Under the pieces are notes generated by a model. The model worked only from the letters and a program-made list of their open reading frames with translations. It was not told the origin of the DNA and made no database searches. From Candidatus Methanophagales archaeon (lineage in GTDB: Archaea > Halobacteriota > Syntropharchaeia > Alkanophagales > Methanospirareceae), in contig JAGGZZ010000181.1 in assembly GCA_021161765.1 (NCBI GenBank), positions 1-7,162 of the forward strand: DNA of 7,162 nucleotides, written 5' to 3'. The stretch's first letter is position 1; every line of letters starts with the position of its first letter. Below are positions 4,943 through 7,162 of this stretch, piece by piece. A program made the position numbers and the translations under genes.

Positions 4943-5638
4943 TCATATTATCTCCACTTCTCTTCTCTTTTTCCATTTCTTTTCCAATATGCCCGCTGGA
5001 ATATCACTTAAAGCGTGCACCGCTTCTTCTTTTTGCATTCCAAATAGCGAAGCAAGCGCAACCATCTCTCTTGGCGCTCTTAAATCGTATATAGAGTGCG
5101 CATTGCTGGTTATTACCGGCATTGCTTTGTACTTCCTCACGAATTTCAAAATCTCACGCATCTTCCCGAGTATCCGTGCTCTATCGCTTCTTCTGCTGTG
5201 AATTATCGCATTGAGGTTGAATTCTATTGCAACGTCATTCTCAGCGGCATATCTCACCAGTACATGGGTTAATCCCTCTTTTCCATGCTCGCCGTGTGGC
5301 GGTGCAAATACATCAACCATAGGATTTTTTAATGCCGCTTCGTTTAGTTCCTTATTGCCGCCACGAACCACAATCAAGGGCACTTTCCCGTAGTAAAGTC
5401 TTATTCTTCTTTTCAATTCGGAAACCGATTTTGCTCTTATCTCTATACCCCGGAAAGCGAAATTCGCGATTGATGGAGGTAATTGCTCTCCCTCTTTTCC
5501 CTTCACTACCTCATCGTAGTTCGTTATTGCTATGCCCGCATATCCGTATCTTATCGCAACCCGGATCAGCTCTTCCACGGGCACTTCTGTTTCAGGATAG
5601 GCGTGCACATTTAGGTCAAAGAACTTGAACGTGGGCAT
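4943..5638 (-). CDS. rnp3: RNase P protein component 3 (Rpp30 homologue)
   Basis: This 231-residue protein is the archaeal Rpp30 subunit of RNase P, a TIM-barrel protein related to PHP phosphoesterases that binds Pop5. Visible family blocks are FFDLNVHAYPE near the N-terminus, GYAGIAITNYDE, RGIEIRAKS, LIVVRGGNKELNEAAL followed by VDVFAPP, LTHVLVRYAAENDVAIEFNL, and ITSNAHSIYDLRAPREMVAL near the C-terminus. Many relatives have His-Pro where this protein has Pro-Pro after VDVFA. The length is normal for the family. ATG 5638 is followed at once by the conserved start, has no Shine-Dalgarno sequence, and lies about 26 bases from a TATA-like box, which suggests a leaderless transcript. The Pop5 gene follows on the same strand after a 158-base repeat-filled gap. 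Confidence 0.94.
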   Translation of the reverse strand: MPTFKFFDLNVHAYPETEVPVEELIRVAIRYGYAGIAITNYDEVVKGKEGEQLPPSIANFAFRGIEIRAKSVSELKRRIRLYYGKVPLIVVRGGNKELNEAALKNPMVDVFAPPHGEHGKEGLTHVLVRYAAENDVAIEFNLNAIIHSRRSDRARILGKMREILKFVRKYKAMPVITSNAHSIYDLRAPREMVALASLFGMQKEEAVHALSDIPAGILEKKWKKRREVEII

Positions 5639-5657
5639 TAATCAAAAGAAGGTTTAC

Positions 5658-5672
5658 CGTTTTAAATTAATT
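5658..5672. promoter_or_regulatory. Shared divergent promoter between Rpp30 and CCA-enzyme genes
   Basis: The 47 bases between ATG 5638 (minus) and ATG 5686 (plus) contain CGTTTTAAATTAATT, which reads as a TATA-like box on both strands. Its centre is about 26 bases from the Rpp30 start and about 21-23 from the CCA-enzyme start, consistent with leaderless or nearly leaderless mRNAs in both directions. Shared control of two tRNA-maturation genes would follow, but this is inference. Confidence 0.5.
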
Positions 5673-5685
5673 TTTATGTGTGATG

Positions 5686-7056
5686 ATGGAGGAGAAAGAG
5701 GAAGCGGAGATAAAAAGAATATGCAGAGAGGTCATAGAGCGAATAAGACCGGATGAGGAAGAGAGGAAGAAAGTAAAAGCCGTAGCAGAGCACATAATCG
5801 CGGAACTAAACAAAAAAGCATCGGAGATGGGTATAGAAGCCCATGCAATCTCCGTAGGGTCAACCGCAAGAAACACATGGATAAGTGGCGAAGCAGACAT
5901 AGACGTATTCATCATGTTTCCTGAAAGTGTGTCGGAAGAAGAGTTAAAGGAGAAGGGGCTTGCACTCGCAAAAAGCATTTCTGATAGGTACGAGGAAAGA
6001 TACGCCTCGCATCCGTATATTCACGCTTACTTTCACGATGCCGAAGGAAAAACCGAGTACGAAGTGGATTTAGTGCCCTGTTTTTCGGTAAAAGCTGCAT
6101 CTTTATTGAAATCCGCGGTTGACAGGACGCCTTTTCATAATGAATACATTGTAAAGCGAATATCGGGACTTGAAGAAGAAGTGCTGCTATTAAAGCAATT
6201 CTTGAAGTGCCGTGGGATTTATGGCTCCGAGCAAAGGCGAAAGGGCTTCTCCGGTTATCTTTGCGAATTGCTCATCATTAGATATTCCTCCTTCGTCGAA
6301 CTATTGAGACACGCATCGAAATGGAAATATGGCGAACGAATAGACATCGAAGGTCGTGGAACATACAAAGGAGAAGACCCACTTATTGTGATAGACCCCG
6401 TTGACCCGAACAGGAATGTAGCGGCAGCGGTATCGCTGGATTCGTTTTGCATGTTCATAGATGCGGCGCGTGATTTTTTAGCATGTCCTGATGCGAGTTT
6501 CTTCGCTCTTGCGAAGGAAAAAGCGATGACCAAGGCTGAGTTTGTGGAACTCATAAAGGAACGGGGGACAGAGCTCGTAATGGTGCTGTTTGAAGCGCCT
6601 GACGTGGTAGAAGATGTATTATTCCCACAGTTAAGAAAAGCAGAAGCATCGGTCAAAAGTATGATAGAACGGAATGGGTTCACGGTATATCGAAGCGATG
6701 TGTCGGTAGGAGGGGACAAAGCGTTTTTGGTATTCGAGCTGCTTGTTTGGCGCCTGCCAGAGGTGAAAAGGCATGTAGGCCCTCCAGTTACGTTGAAACA
6801 TCATTCTGAACAGTTTAAAAGCAAATACAAACCCTTTTCTTTTGGAAAAAGAATTGAAAACGGCAGGTATGTGGTGGATGTAAAGAGAGAATATACAGAT
6901 GCCGTGGAATTGCTGAGGAACGAGCTGAAGTCGTGCGGTTTGGGAAAACAGGTTTCCGAAGCAATAGATAAGGGCTATGAAGTTTTAAAGAACGAGGAGA
7001 TACTGTTTTTTGAAGGACTTGGTTCTTTCTTCAGGGAGTTTTTTGGGCTTAACTAA
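5686..7056 (+). CDS. cca: CCA-adding enzyme (archaeal class I tRNA nucleotidyltransferase)
   Basis: This 456-residue protein adds CCA to tRNA 3' ends using CTP and ATP without a nucleic acid template. The polymerase-beta-type signature is visible: SVGSTARNTWISG (about 56-68), ADIDVF with the two metal-binding Asp at about 71 and 73, and the third carboxylate in YEVDLVPCF at about Asp 128. The archaeal class I middle domain is marked by LKQFLKCRGIYGSE and IDPVDPNRNVAAAVS. The tail carries GPPV, SFGKRIENGRYVV and a C-terminal LGSFFREFFGLN. Length is close to that of other archaeal enzymes. Three start codons lie in tandem, GTG 5680, ATG 5683 and ATG 5686; I give the last, at a TATA spacing suited to a leaderless transcript. 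Neither tRNA gene in the window encodes CCA, so both depend on this activity. Confidence 0.95.
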   Translation: MEEKEEAEIKRICREVIERIRPDEEERKKVKAVAEHIIAELNKKASEMGIEAHAISVGSTARNTWISGEADIDVFIMFPESVSEEELKEKGLALAKSISDRYEERYASHPYIHAYFHDAEGKTEYEVDLVPCFSVKAASLLKSAVDRTPFHNEYIVKRISGLEEEVLLLKQFLKCRGIYGSEQRRKGFSGYLCELLIIRYSSFVELLRHASKWKYGERIDIEGRGTYKGEDPLIVIDPVDPNRNVAAAVSLDSFCMFIDAARDFLACPDASFFALAKEKAMTKAEFVELIKERGTELVMVLFEAPDVVEDVLFPQLRKAEASVKSMIERNGFTVYRSDVSVGGDKAFLVFELLVWRLPEVKRHVGPPVTLKHHSEQFKSKYKPFSFGKRIENGRYVVDVKREYTDAVELLRNELKSCGLGKQVSEAIDKGYEVLKNEEILFFEGLGSFFREFFGLN

Positions 7057-7073
7057 CACGTTTTAGTGAGAAA

Positions 7074-7162
7074 ATGGACAAAAATTTTCGCACGATGTTT
7101 ACAAAGGTCGCCTTTCTCGTTGGCGCACTGGTAGCTGTCTCCCTATGTATTTGGTATTATAG
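7074..7162 (+). CDS. Start of an unidentified membrane or exported protein, cut by the window end
   Basis: Twenty-nine codons are visible: MDKNFRTMFTK and then a hydrophobic stretch VAFLVGALVAVSLCIWYY. This resembles a signal anchor or first transmembrane helix, with basic residues before it that suggest a cytoplasmic N-terminus. The start is 17 bases after the CCA-enzyme stop, on the same strand, so co-transcription is likely. A weak GTGAG precedes ATG 7074 by a few bases; ATG 7095 is an alternative. The visible part is too short to name a family, and the gene might belong to an unrelated pathway. Confidence 0.55.
   Translation, partial: MDKNFRTMFTKVAFLVGALVAVSLCIWYY

Noticed and set aside
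4785..4976. 64-residue N-terminal extension of the Pop5 frame, including a hydrophobic stretch
   Set aside because: It is translated from the repeat array and overlaps the end of the Rpp30 gene. The hydrophobic run (CLVVLVCIGM) comes from the tandem CCAATACATA repeats, and Pop5 proteins start at the LPPTLRE block.
6255..6719. 154-codon open frame antisense to the CCA-enzyme gene
   Set aside because: It is a low-complexity Ser/Thr-rich shadow of a clearly conserved coding frame.

Overview
The window looks like a chromosomal piece from an uncultured euryarchaeal-type archaeon. The evidence is an archaeal RecJ/GAN-type DHH nuclease, two archaeal RNase P protein subunits (Rpp30 and Pop5 types), an archaeal class I CCA-adding enzyme, PRC-barrel proteins, a tRNA with an archaeal bulge-helix-bulge intron, tRNA genes without an encoded CCA, and TATA-like boxes about 20-30 bases from several start codons. 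The irregular palindromic intergenic elements would fit a methanogen or ANME-related lineage, but that placement is inference; no ribosomal RNA or clade marker is present.

Layout. Bases 1-200 hold a 5'-truncated DDE transposase remnant on the minus strand, with a possible IS end touching the stop codon of recJ (200-1627, minus). Bases 1628-1853 contain no gene that I can see. A tRNA-Arg(CCT) at 1854-1928 overlaps the 3' end of a small PRC-barrel gene (1920-2177, minus). An intron-containing tRNA with anticodon CAT follows at 2333-2456. A hairpin-rich element (about 2490-2604) precedes a second PRC-barrel gene (2612-2899, minus). That gene is divergent from an intramembrane M50 metalloprotease with a CBS pair (2950-4182, plus). 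A second palindromic element (4261-4392) separates it from the convergent Pop5 gene (4398-4784, minus). Upstream of Pop5 are 158 bases of short direct and inverted repeats, then the Rpp30 gene (4943-5638, minus). The CCA-adding enzyme (5686-7056, plus) is divergent from Rpp30 and is followed by the start of a membrane-protein gene (7074 to the window end).

Functionally most of the window concerns RNA maturation. RNase P subunits trim tRNA 5' ends, the CCA enzyme finishes the 3' ends, and the two tRNA genes need both activities; one also needs the splicing endonuclease. The other genes are a replication or repair nuclease, a membrane protease and two PRC-barrel proteins. The content is mainly housekeeping. 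I see no CRISPR array, toxin-antitoxin pair, defence island or clearly new multi-gene system. The least explained parts are three structured intergenic repeat elements and the closely spaced divergent promoters.
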